From: Dyella amyloliquefaciens
GTDB lineage: Bacteria > Pseudomonadota > Gammaproteobacteria > Xanthomonadales > Rhodanobacteraceae
Assembly: GCF_004296575.1 (NCBI RefSeq)
Contig: NZ_SAYT01000009.1
Location: forward strand, 62,001-126,000
Length of the DNA: 64,000 bases
Direction of reading: 5' to 3'
The notes below the pieces were generated by a model that was not told the DNA's origin, did no database searches, and was given only the letters and a program-made list of their open reading frames with translations. Shown here piece after piece: positions 1-11,800 of the stretch. Every line of letters starts with the position of its first letter. The first letter of the stretch is position 1. Both the position numbers and the translations under genes were made by a program.

Positions 1-2
1 AG

Positions 3-501
3 AGACGGGTTTATCTGTCGGCACTTCGCCCCCATATCGAACAAGCGATGGGAGCGCTGCTGCCCGAGCTGGGATCGCTTGAGCTTCGATACAAGCGCGG
101 GTGGGCCGATGACGCGGAACTTGGTGATCTGTATGCAGCGCAACGCGGCCGGGACTTGGCCCGTGGGCATACAACGCTGGGATCCCACCGCGCTGACTGG
201 GCGGTGGTATTCGAGCATGCACCTCAGCGAGAACATCTGTCCCGTGGGCAGGAGAAGCTGACCGCGCTGGGTTGCGTCCTGTCGCAGGCAGCGCTGTACG
301 CCGAGCGGCGGGGGGAGTGGCCTATCGTCTGCCTGGACGACCTGGCCTCCGAGCTGGACAAGGCTCATCAAGCGGCTCTGGTCGGCCAGCTCAAGGACGT
401 TGGAGCCCAAGTACTGGTCACCGGAACCGAGGTTCCGGAGGCCCTGCAGGACGGTTCGACCCACGTGTTCCACGTGGAACAAGGTGGTCTCAGGCCCCTG
501 C

Positions 502-506
<5 letters not shown>
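3..506 (+). CDS. recF: RecF, DNA replication/repair protein, C-terminal part
   Basis: The reading frame is open from the window edge, so only the last ~167 residues of RecF are present. RecF is an SMC-like ABC ATPase that helps load RecA at gapped DNA. Visible are the ABC signature region (SRGQEK, with the downstream LGCVLSQA helix) and the Walker B / D-loop segment PIVCLDDLASELD. The downstream neighbour is gyrB, as in the canonical dnaA-dnaN-recF-gyrB origin cluster. Two unusual sequences lie in its 3' end: a parS-like 16-mer at 466-481, and a TATAAT hexamer at 502-507 that overlaps the stop codon and may serve gyrB. The identification is firm; the missing N-terminus lies outside the window. 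Confidence 0.95.
466..481. promoter_or_regulatory. parS-like ParB binding site
   Basis: TGTTCCACGTGGAACA is a perfect 16-bp palindrome inside the recF coding sequence. It matches the conserved chromosomal parS pattern (TGTTNCACGTGNAACA) at every fixed position. ParB nucleates on such sites, which cluster near oriC. The position next to recF/gyrB fits that role. Binding itself is inferred. Confidence 0.8.
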
Positions 507-2999
<2,493 letters not shown>

Positions 3000-3004
3000 C
3001 GCCC

Positions 3005-3057
3005 ATGCCGGTGTTGGCAGTCATCATGCGATGGCTGTCACACCGGCATTGTTTTTG
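3005..3057 (+). terminator. Terminator after gyrB
   Basis: Perfect 10-base arms ATGCCGGTGT (3005-3014) and ACACCGGCAT (3040-3049), with inner pairing between GGCAGTCATC and GATGGCTGTC-like stretches, are followed by TTGTTTTTG. The site starts six bases after the gyrB stop. Confidence 0.75.
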
Positions 3058-3315
3058 CCGCGTTGTATTAGCGCATTAGCACGTTAATGCGCGCCACAGG
3101 CGGGAGTAACCTGCGGTTTTCCAGGGCAAAAAGTCAGGACTTACGGGGTTCGCCGACTTGAAAATAATGTCCAGTCGCTGGCGTATGGTTCAACTTATTG
3201 ATTCTTAACAATCTTTGTTGTCGCGTTGCGACTTGTTATCTGCCGCCGAGTCAGGTTACGCTCAGCGATCCCCCCGCGTCGCTGGCGCGTGAAAAACCTT
3301 ACACCGAGGACTGCC
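3058..3315. other. Intergenic region between gyrB and the TPR gene
   Basis: No gene is visible here. It holds an inverted repeat GCGCATTA / TAATGCGC (3071-3078, 3085-3092) and a small hairpin GTCGC-GTT-GCGAC near 3218-3230. An AT-rich stretch around 3190-3215 (TTATTGATTCTTAACAATC) is the likely promoter zone for the TPR gene. No operator can be assigned. Confidence 0.4.
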
Positions 3316-4605
3316 ATGAAGCGTGTTCCCCTGATCAAGTTGCTTGCCGGTACGGCGCTGGCCCTGGCCGTGGTGAGTACCCCGGTCATTGCGGGCAGCA
3401 GCAGCACCAAGGACAAGAAGGAAGCGCTGTATCCGAACGCTACCCGTGCGGAACCCAAGCTCGACCTGACCAGCGACAAGGACCAGAAGGCAATCAACGC
3501 CGGTCTTGACGCGGTCAATGAGCAGGACAAGGCCAAGGCCATCGAGCTGCTGCAGCCCATCGTGGACAACAGCAAGAGCAAGTACGCCCAGGCACTCGCC
3601 CTGCAGGGCCTGGCCAGCGTGCACTACAACGACGGCGACGTTAAGGGCGCCATCGACCTGCTGAAGCGCGCGCTCGACAACGGCGTCATGCCGAACGACA
3701 CCTTCTTCCAGCTCGAGTACATGCTCGCCCAGTTCTACCTGGCCGACGAGCAGTACCAGCCGGCGCTGGACACCATCACCAAGTGGCGCGCCGAGGGCAA
3801 GAAGGAAACCGCCGAGTCGTACGCCCTGGAAGGCAACGCCTACTACCGTCTCGAGAAGTACCCGGAAGCGATTGCCGCCATCAAGAAGGCGCAGTCGATG
3901 ACCGACAAGCCGAACGACAGCTGGAACCAGATCCTGATGGCCAGCTACTCGGAATCCGGCCAGGGTGACCAGGCCGCCCAGGTGGCCCAGCAGCAGCTCG
4001 CTGCCAACCCGAACGATCCCAACGCCCTGAACAACGCCGTGGCCGTGCTGATGCAGGCCCAGAAGTATCCGGAAGCGATCACGCTGATGGAGAAGGCCAA
4101 GGCCAGCGGCCAGATGAAGAGCGAGAAGGACTACGTCAATCTCGCCAAGCTCTACCTGATCACCGGCCAGAACAGCGATGACCAGAAGGGACCGGCAGCC
4201 AAGGCCGCCGCCACCCTGCAGGATGGCTTCAGCAAGGGCGTGGTGACCCAGACCGCCGAGAACTACGAGCTGCTGGGCACTGCCGCCTTCATGTCCGACA
4301 ACACCTCGGCTGCGCTGGCCGCCTATCAGAAGGCGATCCCGCTGGCGAAGGACGGCGAGGCGAACATCCGCGCCGGCCAGCTGCTCATCCAGGACAACAA
4401 GTACAGCGAGGCCAAGGGCCTCATCCAACAGGGCATCGACAAGGGCGTGCAGCACAAGGGCACTGCTTATATGTTGCTGGCCGAAGCGTGCCGTGGCTTG
4501 AAGGACAAGCCGGGCACGATCGCAGCCATGGAGAAGGCGGCACAGGACCCGGAAACCTCAGCAAAAGCCAAGGCTTGGCTGAAGTCGCCGACAGTGAGCA
4601 AGTAA
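3316..4605 (+). CDS. Secreted tetratricopeptide-repeat protein
   Basis: A 429-residue protein with an N-terminal Sec signal (MKRVPLIKLLAGTALALAVV, cleavage after the VIAG region) and a helical TPR solenoid. Repeats are visible as AIELLQPIVDNSKSKYAQAL, ALEGNAYYRLEKYPEAIAAI, NNAVAVLMQAQKYPEAITLM and LLIQDNKYSEAKGLIQQGI. It probably acts in the periplasm as a protein-interaction scaffold. The ATG at 3316 is chosen over the longer frame from 3226 because it starts the signal peptide and follows GAGGA by five bases. It sits directly before tonB-exbBD, a position I recall for a TPR gene in Xanthomonas relatives, so a link to TonB-dependent uptake is possible but inferred. Specific function unknown. 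Confidence 0.85.
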   Translation: MKRVPLIKLLAGTALALAVVSTPVIAGSSSTKDKKEALYPNATRAEPKLDLTSDKDQKAINAGLDAVNEQDKAKAIELLQPIVDNSKSKYAQALALQGLASVHYNDGDVKGAIDLLKRALDNGVMPNDTFFQLEYMLAQFYLADEQYQPALDTITKWRAEGKKETAESYALEGNAYYRLEKYPEAIAAIKKAQSMTDKPNDSWNQILMASYSESGQGDQAAQVAQQQLAANPNDPNALNNAVAVLMQAQKYPEAITLMEKAKASGQMKSEKDYVNLAKLYLITGQNSDDQKGPAAKAAATLQDGFSKGVVTQTAENYELLGTAAFMSDNTSAALAAYQKAIPLAKDGEANIRAGQLLIQDNKYSEAKGLIQQGIDKGVQHKGTAYMLLAEACRGLKDKPGTIAAMEKAAQDPETSAKAKAWLKSPTVSK

Positions 4606-4804
4606 GGCATAGGTATCGCCATTGAGGGGCGGATAGACGTCCATTTGTCTACCCCGCAAGAGCTATACAAATGCCATGTGCTGTTGTACCGTTGAAACCT
4701 TTCCGTGCTCTCGTCCAGTGGCAAATGTCATCCCTTTTGGATCGATATTGCCAGCGGATTCTGCGACCACGGCTCACCGATTGATTAGCTCCAGATAGTG
4801 ACAG

Positions 4805-5464
4805 ATGGCCTCAAGTAACGAAGCAACCGGCCAAGGGCCGTTCAATTGGAGGCGTACCTGGGCGCTGGCCGTAGCCATCGCGCTGCATGCGTTCGCGTTC
4901 CTGTTGCTGGTGGCGCCTATGGCACCGCCGAAGCAGGTCCAAAAGGAAAAGGAACGCACCGTCCAGGTGAACTTCATCGAGCCCCCGCCGCCGCCGCCGC
5001 CCCCGCCGCCGCCGCCGCCGGAGCCGCCGAAGCAGCCGCCGCCGAAGATCATTCAGCAGGTTAAGCCGCCGCCGACACCGCCGCCGCCGGCTCCGCCGCC
5101 GGCTGTCGAGGAAGCGTCGACCAACGCTATCCCGGCTCCGCCGCCGGCTCCGCCTGCTCCCCCGGCTCCGCCGTCGGACATCACGGCCAGTCAGGACATC
5201 AGCTACAACAGCCGTATTCAGCCCAAGTATCCGCCGCAGGCGATTCGCCAGCGTCACGAGGGCACGGTTACGCTGATGATCTTGGTCGGCGTGGATGGTT
5301 CGCCCAAGGACATCAAGGTGGAAGTATCCAGCGGTTACCGCGAGCTGGATCAGGCCGCGATTGAAACGGCACGCAAGTGGCGCTTCAATCCGAACATCAG
5401 GAACGGACAGAAGACGGAAGGCTATGTCCGAGTCCCGGTTAACTTTAATCTCAATCAGCTGTAA
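4805..5464 (+). CDS. tonB: TonB energy transducer
   Basis: TonB spans the periplasm and passes proton-motive energy from ExbB/ExbD to TonB-dependent outer-membrane receptors. The 219 residues comprise a short cytoplasmic tail, one membrane anchor (ALAVAIALHAFAFLLLVAP, about residues 18-38), and a long proline-rich spacer containing an uninterrupted run of prolines encoded largely by CCG. The C-terminal domain (about 135-219) has YPPQAIRQRHEGTVTLMILV and YRELDQAAIETARKWRF, the standard TonB C-terminal signature. It heads the tonB-exbB-exbD-exbD operon. The ribosome binding site is weak. Identification is firm. Confidence 0.95.
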   Translation: MASSNEATGQGPFNWRRTWALAVAIALHAFAFLLLVAPMAPPKQVQKEKERTVQVNFIEPPPPPPPPPPPPPEPPKQPPPKIIQQVKPPPTPPPPAPPPAVEEASTNAIPAPPPAPPAPPAPPSDITASQDISYNSRIQPKYPPQAIRQRHEGTVTLMILVGVDGSPKDIKVEVSSGYRELDQAAIETARKWRFNPNIRNGQKTEGYVRVPVNFNLNQL

Positions 5465-5513
5465 CTCCGGTTACGGTCAATCAGTTCACGCTTGACTTTC
5501 CAAGGGTAGCGTT

Positions 5514-6260
5514 ATGTTCCTGCAAACTTCTCCGGCCCCCGCGGGCGGTACCACCAACGCCGAAGCCATGAAGTCGATGGGCTTCGACCACCTCATTCAC
5601 CACTTCGATTTCCTTGGCTGGATCGTGTTCGTGGTGCTGGTGGTGATGTCCTTCTCCTCCTGGTACTTCATCATTGCCAACGCGATCCGCAACGCCATGG
5701 TTCGCGGTCGCGCTGACAAGGTCATCAACGGTTTTTGGTCCAACGGCTCGACCCAGGACGCTATTCGCGAACTGGAAGCGCAGCCCAAGGGCGAACCGTT
5801 CTCGAAGATCGCCCTCGACGCCGCCTCGGCCGTTGCTCACCATCAGCAGGCTTCGGCCGGCGGTGGTCGCCTCGCCGAGTCGCTCAGCCGCTCCGAGTTC
5901 ATTGACCGCGCCCTGCGCCAGGCCGTTGCTCGCGAGAGCCTGCGTCTGGAAGGCGGCCTGACCCTGCTTGCCACGGTCGGTTCGTCGGCGCCGTTCATCG
6001 GTCTGCTCGGTACCGTGTGGGGCATCTACCACGCCCTGATCTCGATCTCGGCATCCGGCAACGCTTCGATGGAAGCGGTGGCAGGTCCGGTGGGTGAAGC
6101 TCTGATCATGACCGCCTTCGGTCTGTTCACCGCTATCCCGGCCGTGCTGGCTTACAACTTCTTCAACCGCTCCAACCGTCTGACGTACGCTCAGTTCGAC
6201 GAGTTTGCGCACGACCTGCACGACTTCTTTGCCACCGGCGCTCGCGTCGAAGGCAAGTGA
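5514..6260 (+). CDS. exbB: ExbB, TonB-system proton channel subunit
   Basis: MotA/TolQ/ExbB-family inner-membrane protein that forms the proton-conducting pentamer around ExbD. The 248 residues contain three membrane segments: about 25-45 (WIVFVVLVVMSFSSWYFII), about 145-170 (LTLLATVGSSAPFIGLLGTV) and about 195-220 (LIMTAFGLFTAIPAVLAYNFF). The motif APFIGLLGTVWGI is diagnostic. AAGGG lies eight bases before the ATG. It is the second gene of the tonB operon. TolQ is the alternative, but the tonB and double exbD neighbours settle it as ExbB. Confidence 0.95.
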   Translation: MFLQTSPAPAGGTTNAEAMKSMGFDHLIHHFDFLGWIVFVVLVVMSFSSWYFIIANAIRNAMVRGRADKVINGFWSNGSTQDAIRELEAQPKGEPFSKIALDAASAVAHHQQASAGGGRLAESLSRSEFIDRALRQAVARESLRLEGGLTLLATVGSSAPFIGLLGTVWGIYHALISISASGNASMEAVAGPVGEALIMTAFGLFTAIPAVLAYNFFNRSNRLTYAQFDEFAHDLHDFFATGARVEGK

Positions 6261-6271
6261 GGATCTGACCC

Positions 6272-6685
6272 ATGGCGATGAGCACTGGAGATAATTCCGG
6301 CGGCCCGATGTCGGAAATCAACGTTACGCCGCTCGTCGACGTGATGCTGGTTCTCCTGATCATCTTCATGATCACGGCACCGCTGATGTCCCATCGAATC
6401 ACGGTGGATCTGCCGACCGCGAATCCGAAAGTCTCGGATAACGAGCCGGTGGAACCGATGGACTTGGCCGTGAAGCCGGATGGCACCCTGTACCTCAGTG
6501 ACGTCGAAGTCACCGAGGGCGAGCTGAAGGCGCAGTTTGCGGTTGCGGCGTCGAAGAGCCCGCAACCGGAACTGCAGATCCGCGCGGACAAGACCACGGA
6601 ATACAAGATCGTGAAGAAGGTCCTGGCCGACGCCAAGGAAGCAGGCATGGTCCATGTCGGTTTCATTACGACCGGCAAGGAGTAA
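6272..6685 (+). CDS. exbD: ExbD, first copy
   Basis: Biopolymer transport protein of 137 residues that pairs with ExbB and carries the proton-relaying aspartate. It has a short cytoplasmic start and one membrane helix beginning at NVTPLVDVMLVLLIIFMIT, whose first Asp is the conserved functional acid. A periplasmic domain follows (VDLPTANPKV through IVKKVLADAKEAGMVHVGFIT). It starts 11 bases after exbB, with GAGGA upstream, and is followed five bases later by a second ExbD. The paralogues share the membrane segment almost exactly but differ in the periplasmic half. Confidence 0.95.
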   Translation: MAMSTGDNSGGPMSEINVTPLVDVMLVLLIIFMITAPLMSHRITVDLPTANPKVSDNEPVEPMDLAVKPDGTLYLSDVEVTEGELKAQFAVAASKSPQPELQIRADKTTEYKIVKKVLADAKEAGMVHVGFITTGKE

Positions 6686-6690
6686 GAGTC

Positions 6691-7107
6691 ATGGCATTCA
6701 GTTCTGGAAGTGGTAAGGGGCCGATGGCTGACATCAACGTCACGCCGCTGGTCGACGTGATGCTGGTGCTGCTGATCATCTTCATGATCACGGCGCCGAT
6801 GCTTACCCATAAAGTGAAGATCGATCTGCCGCAGCCGAACCCGAACGTGGTCCAGCCGGAAAACCCGCCGGAACCCGTTCGCTTGAAGATCGACCAGTCC
6901 GGTGCGCTGTACTGGAACGATACGCCGGTCGATGAGCTGGGCCTCAAGGCACAGCTCGCGGTGATCGGTGGTCTGGGCGATCCGGCCAAGCAGCCGGAAG
7001 TGCAGATCAATGCGGACGATGGCGTTGCCTACGAGCACGTCGCCCGCGTTCTGGCCGATGCGAAGAGCTACGGCTTGACCAAGATCGGCTTCACCGAAGG
7101 TCAGTGA
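6691..7107 (+). CDS. exbD: ExbD, second copy
   Basis: A second 138-residue ExbD immediately after the first, with the same membrane motif (NVTPLVDVMLVLLIIFMITAP) and a divergent periplasmic domain (KIDLPQPNPNVVQPENPPEP, HVARVLADAKSYGLTKIGFTE). Xanthomonas campestris carries the same tonB-exbB-exbD1-exbD2 order, where the second ExbD is known to differ in importance between substrates. Whether that holds here is not visible. The operon ends at the terminator at 7139-7169. Confidence 0.95.
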   Translation: MAFSSGSGKGPMADINVTPLVDVMLVLLIIFMITAPMLTHKVKIDLPQPNPNVVQPENPPEPVRLKIDQSGALYWNDTPVDELGLKAQLAVIGGLGDPAKQPEVQINADDGVAYEHVARVLADAKSYGLTKIGFTEGQ

Positions 7108-7138
7108 TTTCGCAGTAAAACGCAGTAACACTACCCTT

Positions 7139-7169
7139 AAAACCCCCGCCTTGTGCGGGGGTTTTTTTT
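7139..7169 (+). terminator. Terminator of the tonB-exb operon
   Basis: The GC-rich hairpin AACCCCCGC-CTTGT-GCGGGGGTT is followed by a run of eight T, 31 bases after the second exbD stop. It is a textbook rho-independent terminator. Confidence 0.95.
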
Positions 7170-7226
7170 GAGGTGTCGTGGGGAAGTCTGGCTTGGGCGT
7201 TTAGACGTCCAAAGGTTCTGCAGGCC

Positions 7227-7293
7227 GATCGTGCACTGGGTGCGCCCCTACAGGGCCGCGTAGCTCTTGTAGGAGCGCACCCAGTGCGCGATC
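7227..7293. repeat. REP-like element, inverted pair
   Basis: Two copies of the family core face each other at 7227-7252 and 7268-7293 (right copy GTAGGAGCGCACCCAGTGCG) and can pair into a long hairpin. The pair lies between the convergent tonB operon and pdxJ. The same core recurs at six other places in the window. Confidence 0.85.
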
Positions 7294-7315
7294 AACACAG
7301 CATCCCGAGAAAATC

Positions 7316-8059
7316 TCAGCGCAGGATCTGCAGGTAGTTGCGCACCGTGGTCGCCAGGCCTTCGTACAGCGCCTCGCCGATCAGGGCATGACCGATCGAT
7401 ACTTCGGCCAGGCCTGGAATCGCAGCCTTGAAGGTGCCGAGGTTGGCCTGGCTCAGGTCGTGGCCAGCGTTGACGGCAAGGCCTGCATGCTGCGCACGAC
7501 GTGCGGTATCGGCGCATCGCTCAAGTTCGTCCTGTACGTCACCCGAGGCGAACGCGTGCGCATACGGGCCGGTGTAGATCTCGATGCGTTGGACGCCGAT
7601 TGCCGCAGCCGCCTCGAAGCCGGTGGCGCCGGCATCCACGAACAGGCTCACGCGACAGCCGATATCGGAAAGCTCGGCAACGATGGGACGAAGCATGTCG
7701 ATGTCGCGCTCGAGGTCGAAGCCATGGTCGGAGGTGATCTGGCCATCGCTGTCGGGCACCAGCGTCACCTGCGCGGGCCTCACTTCGCGCGCAAGCGCAA
7801 TCAGGCCGGGATAAGCACCGCGCGCGGGTGCGAATGGATTGCCTTCGATGTTGTACTCGACACGGCCGCGCAACATGCCGGCAAGGGCACGCACGTCGTC
7901 TGGGCGCACGTGGCGCTGGTCCGGGCGCGGGTGCACGGTGATGCCGCCGCAGCCGGCGTCGATGCAGGTATGTGCTGCGCGAAGGATGTCGGGTTCGGTG
8001 TCGCCGCGCGAATTGCGCAGGACCGCGATCTTGTTGAGGTTGACGCTGAGCAAGGTCAT
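7316..8059 (-). CDS. pdxJ: Pyridoxine 5'-phosphate synthase
   Basis: PdxJ makes pyridoxine 5'-phosphate from 1-deoxyxylulose 5-phosphate and 3-amino-2-oxopropyl phosphate, the last ring-closing step of the DXP-dependent vitamin B6 pathway. The 247-residue TIM barrel begins with the family N-terminus [19 protein letters not shown] and shows [44 protein letters not shown] and [12 protein letters not shown]. The ATG at 8059 is chosen over a TTG ten codons earlier because it matches the family start. It lies 72 bases downstream of the co-directional phosphopantetheinyl transferase gene, so the two may be co-transcribed. Confidence 0.95.
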   Translation of the reverse strand: MTLLSVNLNKIAVLRNSRGDTEPDILRAAHTCIDAGCGGITVHPRPDQRHVRPDDVRALAGMLRGRVEYNIEGNPFAPARGAYPGLIALAREVRPAQVTLVPDSDGQITSDHGFDLERDIDMLRPIVAELSDIGCRVSLFVDAGATGFEAAAAIGVQRIEIYTGPYAHAFASGDVQDELERCADTARRAQHAGLAVNAGHDLSQANLGTFKAAIPGLAEVSIGHALIGEALYEGLATTVRNYLQILR

Positions 8060-8131
8060 GGGAGGTGCGTTACTCGCAGAAAAGGCCAAGCGGTACGCCG
8101 CGGCAGCGGCGGGTTGGAAACAGTGCGCCGA

Positions 8132-8776
8132 TCAACCGGTGCCGGCAAGTGTCCACAGCCGGATGTGTCGTGGCTCGCCCTGCCAGGCCAGCGAGCCGAT
8201 GTGGTCATGGTCGAGCGCGAGGCGATGCAACTGCCACTCGCCGGCTTCGTAACCCTCGAGGCGCCCGAGCAAGGGCAGTTCGGAGGAGCCGCCGATGCTC
8301 AACCGGTCCAGGCCGAAAGCCAGGCCGCGCCCCAGCGCCTTGAGCACCGCCTCCTTGGCTGTCCACAGCTCCAGGAAAGTACGGTCGCGTTGCGCTTCGG
8401 GCACGGACTCCAGCAACGTCGCCTCGTCCTGGCTGAAATAACGGCGGGCGATGGGCAGGGCCTTCGGATGCGGACGCATCCGTTCCAGGTCGACGCCGGG
8501 CGATATGCCACGCGCAATGGCAATCAACGCCTGGTCGTGGCTGTGGGACCAGTTGAAGGCGAAGGCATCACGGTGCGCTCCCGCCAGGGCTGGTCGGCCG
8601 TGCTGGGATTCCTCCAGCTGCACGGCTTCCACCGGTACGCCCAGATAGGCAGCCAGCATGGTGATCAGCGGCGCACGGCCCTGGTGATGGTCGTAGGCAA
8701 GCCGCCAAACGTGAATCTCGTCATCGCCCAGCCGCTCTGCTACTTTCGCTGGCGTCTGGCCGTCCGTCGTCATCAT
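8132..8776 (-). CDS. 4'-phosphopantetheinyl transferase, Sfp type
   Basis: This enzyme transfers the phosphopantetheine arm of coenzyme A onto carrier-protein serines. At 214 residues it has the Sfp-class size and motifs: NWSHSH (about 75-80), GVDLE with magnesium-binding Asp96 and Glu98, and FLELWTAKEAVLKALGRGL with Trp138, Lys141, Glu142 and Lys146. Sfp enzymes often modify nonribosomal peptide or polyketide carrier proteins, but no such synthase lies in this window. It could therefore serve distant clusters or fatty acid synthesis. It precedes pdxJ on the same strand. In E. coli pdxJ is paired with acpS, the small-type enzyme of the same activity. Confidence 0.9.
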   Translation of the reverse strand: MMTTDGQTPAKVAERLGDDEIHVWRLAYDHHQGRAPLITMLAAYLGVPVEAVQLEESQHGRPALAGAHRDAFAFNWSHSHDQALIAIARGISPGVDLERMRPHPKALPIARRYFSQDEATLLESVPEAQRDRTFLELWTAKEAVLKALGRGLAFGLDRLSIGGSSELPLLGRLEGYEAGEWQLHRLALDHDHIGSLAWQGEPRHIRLWTLAGTG

Positions 8777-8885
8777 CCCCTCATGTTGCCGGGTGTATGG
8801 CGATACTTACAAGCATGACGGCCCTCGCGATGTACGCCGCCTGGCCTGGCCACGGCACGGAAGCCCCTTCACGGAGAACCACCGT

Positions 8886-11800
8886 TTGATCGCCGGATGG
8901 CTGCTGCTGCTGGTGTCACTGCTCTACGTGGGCCTCTTGTTCGTGGTGGCCTATGCGGGCGATCGGCGGCCGCTGTACCCGCGGCAGCCCCGCTTGCGCC
9001 CGCTGGTCTACAGCCTCGCTCTCGCGGTGTACTGCTCTTCGTGGACGTTCTACGGCGCAGTGGGTACCGCCGCGCGCGAAGGGCTGAGCTACCTGCCGAT
9101 CTATCTCGGGCCGATCGTGCTGTTCGTGTTCGGCTTTGGCCTGTTGCGCCGACTGGTGCTGCTCGCGCGCCAGCGCAACATCACTTCGATCGCCGACTTC
9201 ATCGGCGCGCGCTTCGGCAAATCACATGGACTGGCGGCGCTGGTGGCGATCATCGCGGTAATCGCCGTGGTGCCCTATCTCGCGCTGCAGTTCAAAGCCG
9301 TGGCGATGTCATACGCGGTGCTTGGGACGGCCGGCATCCCGGGCGCGACTCAGTTCGGCGACAGCGCCATGTGGTGCGCGATCCTGCTGGCGACGTTCGC
9401 CATTCTATTCGGCACACGCACCATTGATGCCACCGAGCACCATCACGGCATGATGCTGGCGATTGCAGTCGAGTCGCTGATCAAGCTGGTGGCCTTCGTC
9501 GTGCTCGCCGGCTATGCCCTGTGGCGCGGCCCTGGGCTGCAGGCCACCGCCCAGTTGCCGCTGCAGCAGATTTCGGCAGGCGTGTCGCCCGGTTTCCTGG
9601 CACAGACGCTGCTGGCCTTCTGCGCCATGTTCTGTCTGCCGCGCCAGTTCCAGATCGGCGTGGTGGAATGCGAAGACCCTGCGGATCTGTCGCGGGCGCG
9701 CTGGCTGTTTCCCCTCTACATGGCGATCGTCAGCCTCGCGGTGCTGCCCATCGTGGCGGCGGGCCTGCACCTGCCCCAGGTGATGGGCGGCAACAAGGAT
9801 GCATGGGTACTGACCCTGCCGATGAGCTACGGCGATCGCGGCATGGCGCTGCTCGCCTTCATCGGTGGCTTCTCTGCAGCCACGGGCATGGTGATCGTGG
9901 CATCGGTGGCGCTGTCGACGATGATCAGCAACGACCTGGTCATGCCGATGCTGTTGCGCGTCCGGCGCTTCAAGCTTGAACAGCGCACCGATCTCTCGCA
10001 ACTCGTCCTGCTGGTGCGCCGCATCGCGATCATCGCCCTGTCAGCGATGGCGTATCTCTATTACCGGCTGGTCGCCGATACCACCAGCCTTGCCGACACC
10101 GGTTTGCTCGCCTTTGCCGCGGTCGCGCAGTTTGCGCCGGGCATCGTGGCGGCGCTGTACTGGCGCAGTGCCAGTCGCAAGGGCGTGGCGGTAGGTTTGG
10201 CAGCGGGCTTCCTGGTGTGGGTCTACACGCTGCTTGTTCCCGCCATGAACCGGCCAGCTACCTGGCTGGAAACGGGCCCGATGGGACTCAGCTGGCTGCA
10301 GCCGCAAGCGCTGTTCCACCTCAGCGGTTGGGACCCGGTGATGCACGGCACGTTCTGGTCGCTGCTGGTGAATGTGGCCTGCCTGATCTTCGTGTCACTG
10401 CGCTTCCGGCCAAACCTGGAGGAGCGCCTGCATGCGGCGATGTTCATCGATCCCTACGCGATCGACAGTCGCGGTGCGGGCGACTGGCGCGGTCGCGTTG
10501 CAGTGGCCGACCTGCGCACGATTGCCGAGCGCATCGTGGGTGAGCGCACCAGCCAGCGCGCGTTCGATGACTATGCCGAGCGCCGCGGCAAGCCATTGCA
10601 ACCTGGCGAAGCCGCCGACCGTGCGTTGATCCAATACACCGAACGCCTGCTCGCTTCCGCCGTGGGTGCGGCGAGTGCGCGGCGCATCCTGATGGGCGCG
10701 CTGTCCGGTTCGGGTCTCGATATCGCCGAAGCGATGGCGCTGATGGACGAAGCTTCGCAGGAGCTACGCTTCAATCGCGAACTGCTCTCCACCACGCTGG
10801 AAAACGTGTCGCAAGGCATCAGCGTGGTCGATGCGAACATGCGCCTGGTGGCATGGAACAGGCGCTACCTCGAATTGTTCGATTATCCCGACGGCATGGT
10901 GTACGTCGGGGTGCCGGTGGCCGACCTGATCCGCTGGAACGCCGAACATGGCGAATGCGGCCCCGGCGAAGTGGAAGCCCACGTGGCCAAGCGCATCGGC
11001 CACATGCGCGCCGGCTCGCCGCATCTGTTCCAACGCGTTCGTCCCGATGGCACGGTGATCGAGATGCGTGGGCGCGCACTGCCCGGTGGCGGCTATGTCA
11101 CCACCTACACCGACGTCACCGCCTACAAGCATGCCGAGCAGGCATTGATCGAGGCGAACGAGAACCTAGAGCAGCGCGTGGACCAGCGCACCGCGGAATT
11201 GAGCGAAGCACTCAACGCCACGGCCAATGCGCAGCGCGATGCCGAGACGGCCAACGCGTCGAAGACGCGCTTCCTGGCCGCGGCTAGCCATGATCTGTTG
11301 CAGCCCCTGAATGCGGCACGCCTGTTCACCGCCGCCTTGCGCCAGCACCCAGGGCTGGACGCGGAAGCAGGCCAGCTCGCCGAACGCATCGATGCTTCAT
11401 TCCGCGCGGCTGAAGATCTTCTCGACGCGCTGCTCGACACGTCGCGTCTGGATGCGGGTAGCTATCGTGCCGACATCAGCAACATCGCATTGTCCGACCT
11501 GTTCGATTCCCTGAAGGCGCAGTTCGCGGTGTTGTCCGAACAGCGTGGCCTGCGCCTGCGCGTGGTGCCGACGAAGCTTGCCGTGCGCAGCGATCCGCAG
11601 CTGTTGAGGCGCATCCTGCAGAATTTCATTTCCAACGCGCTGCGCTACACACGCACGGGCAGCATCCTGCTGGGCGCTCGACGCATGGGCAAAGAAGTTC
11701 GCATCGAAGTGTGGGACACCGGACCGGGCATCGCGGAGGAGCAACGCGCGCGCATCTTCGGCGAGTTCCAGCGCCTCGATCGTCCGTCACCGTGGGGTGA

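Noticed and set aside
7388..8818. A 476-codon plus-strand frame across pdxJ and the phosphopantetheinyl transferase gene
   Set aside because: Both minus-strand genes carry unmistakable catalytic motifs, while the plus frame has none and crosses the intergenic gap.
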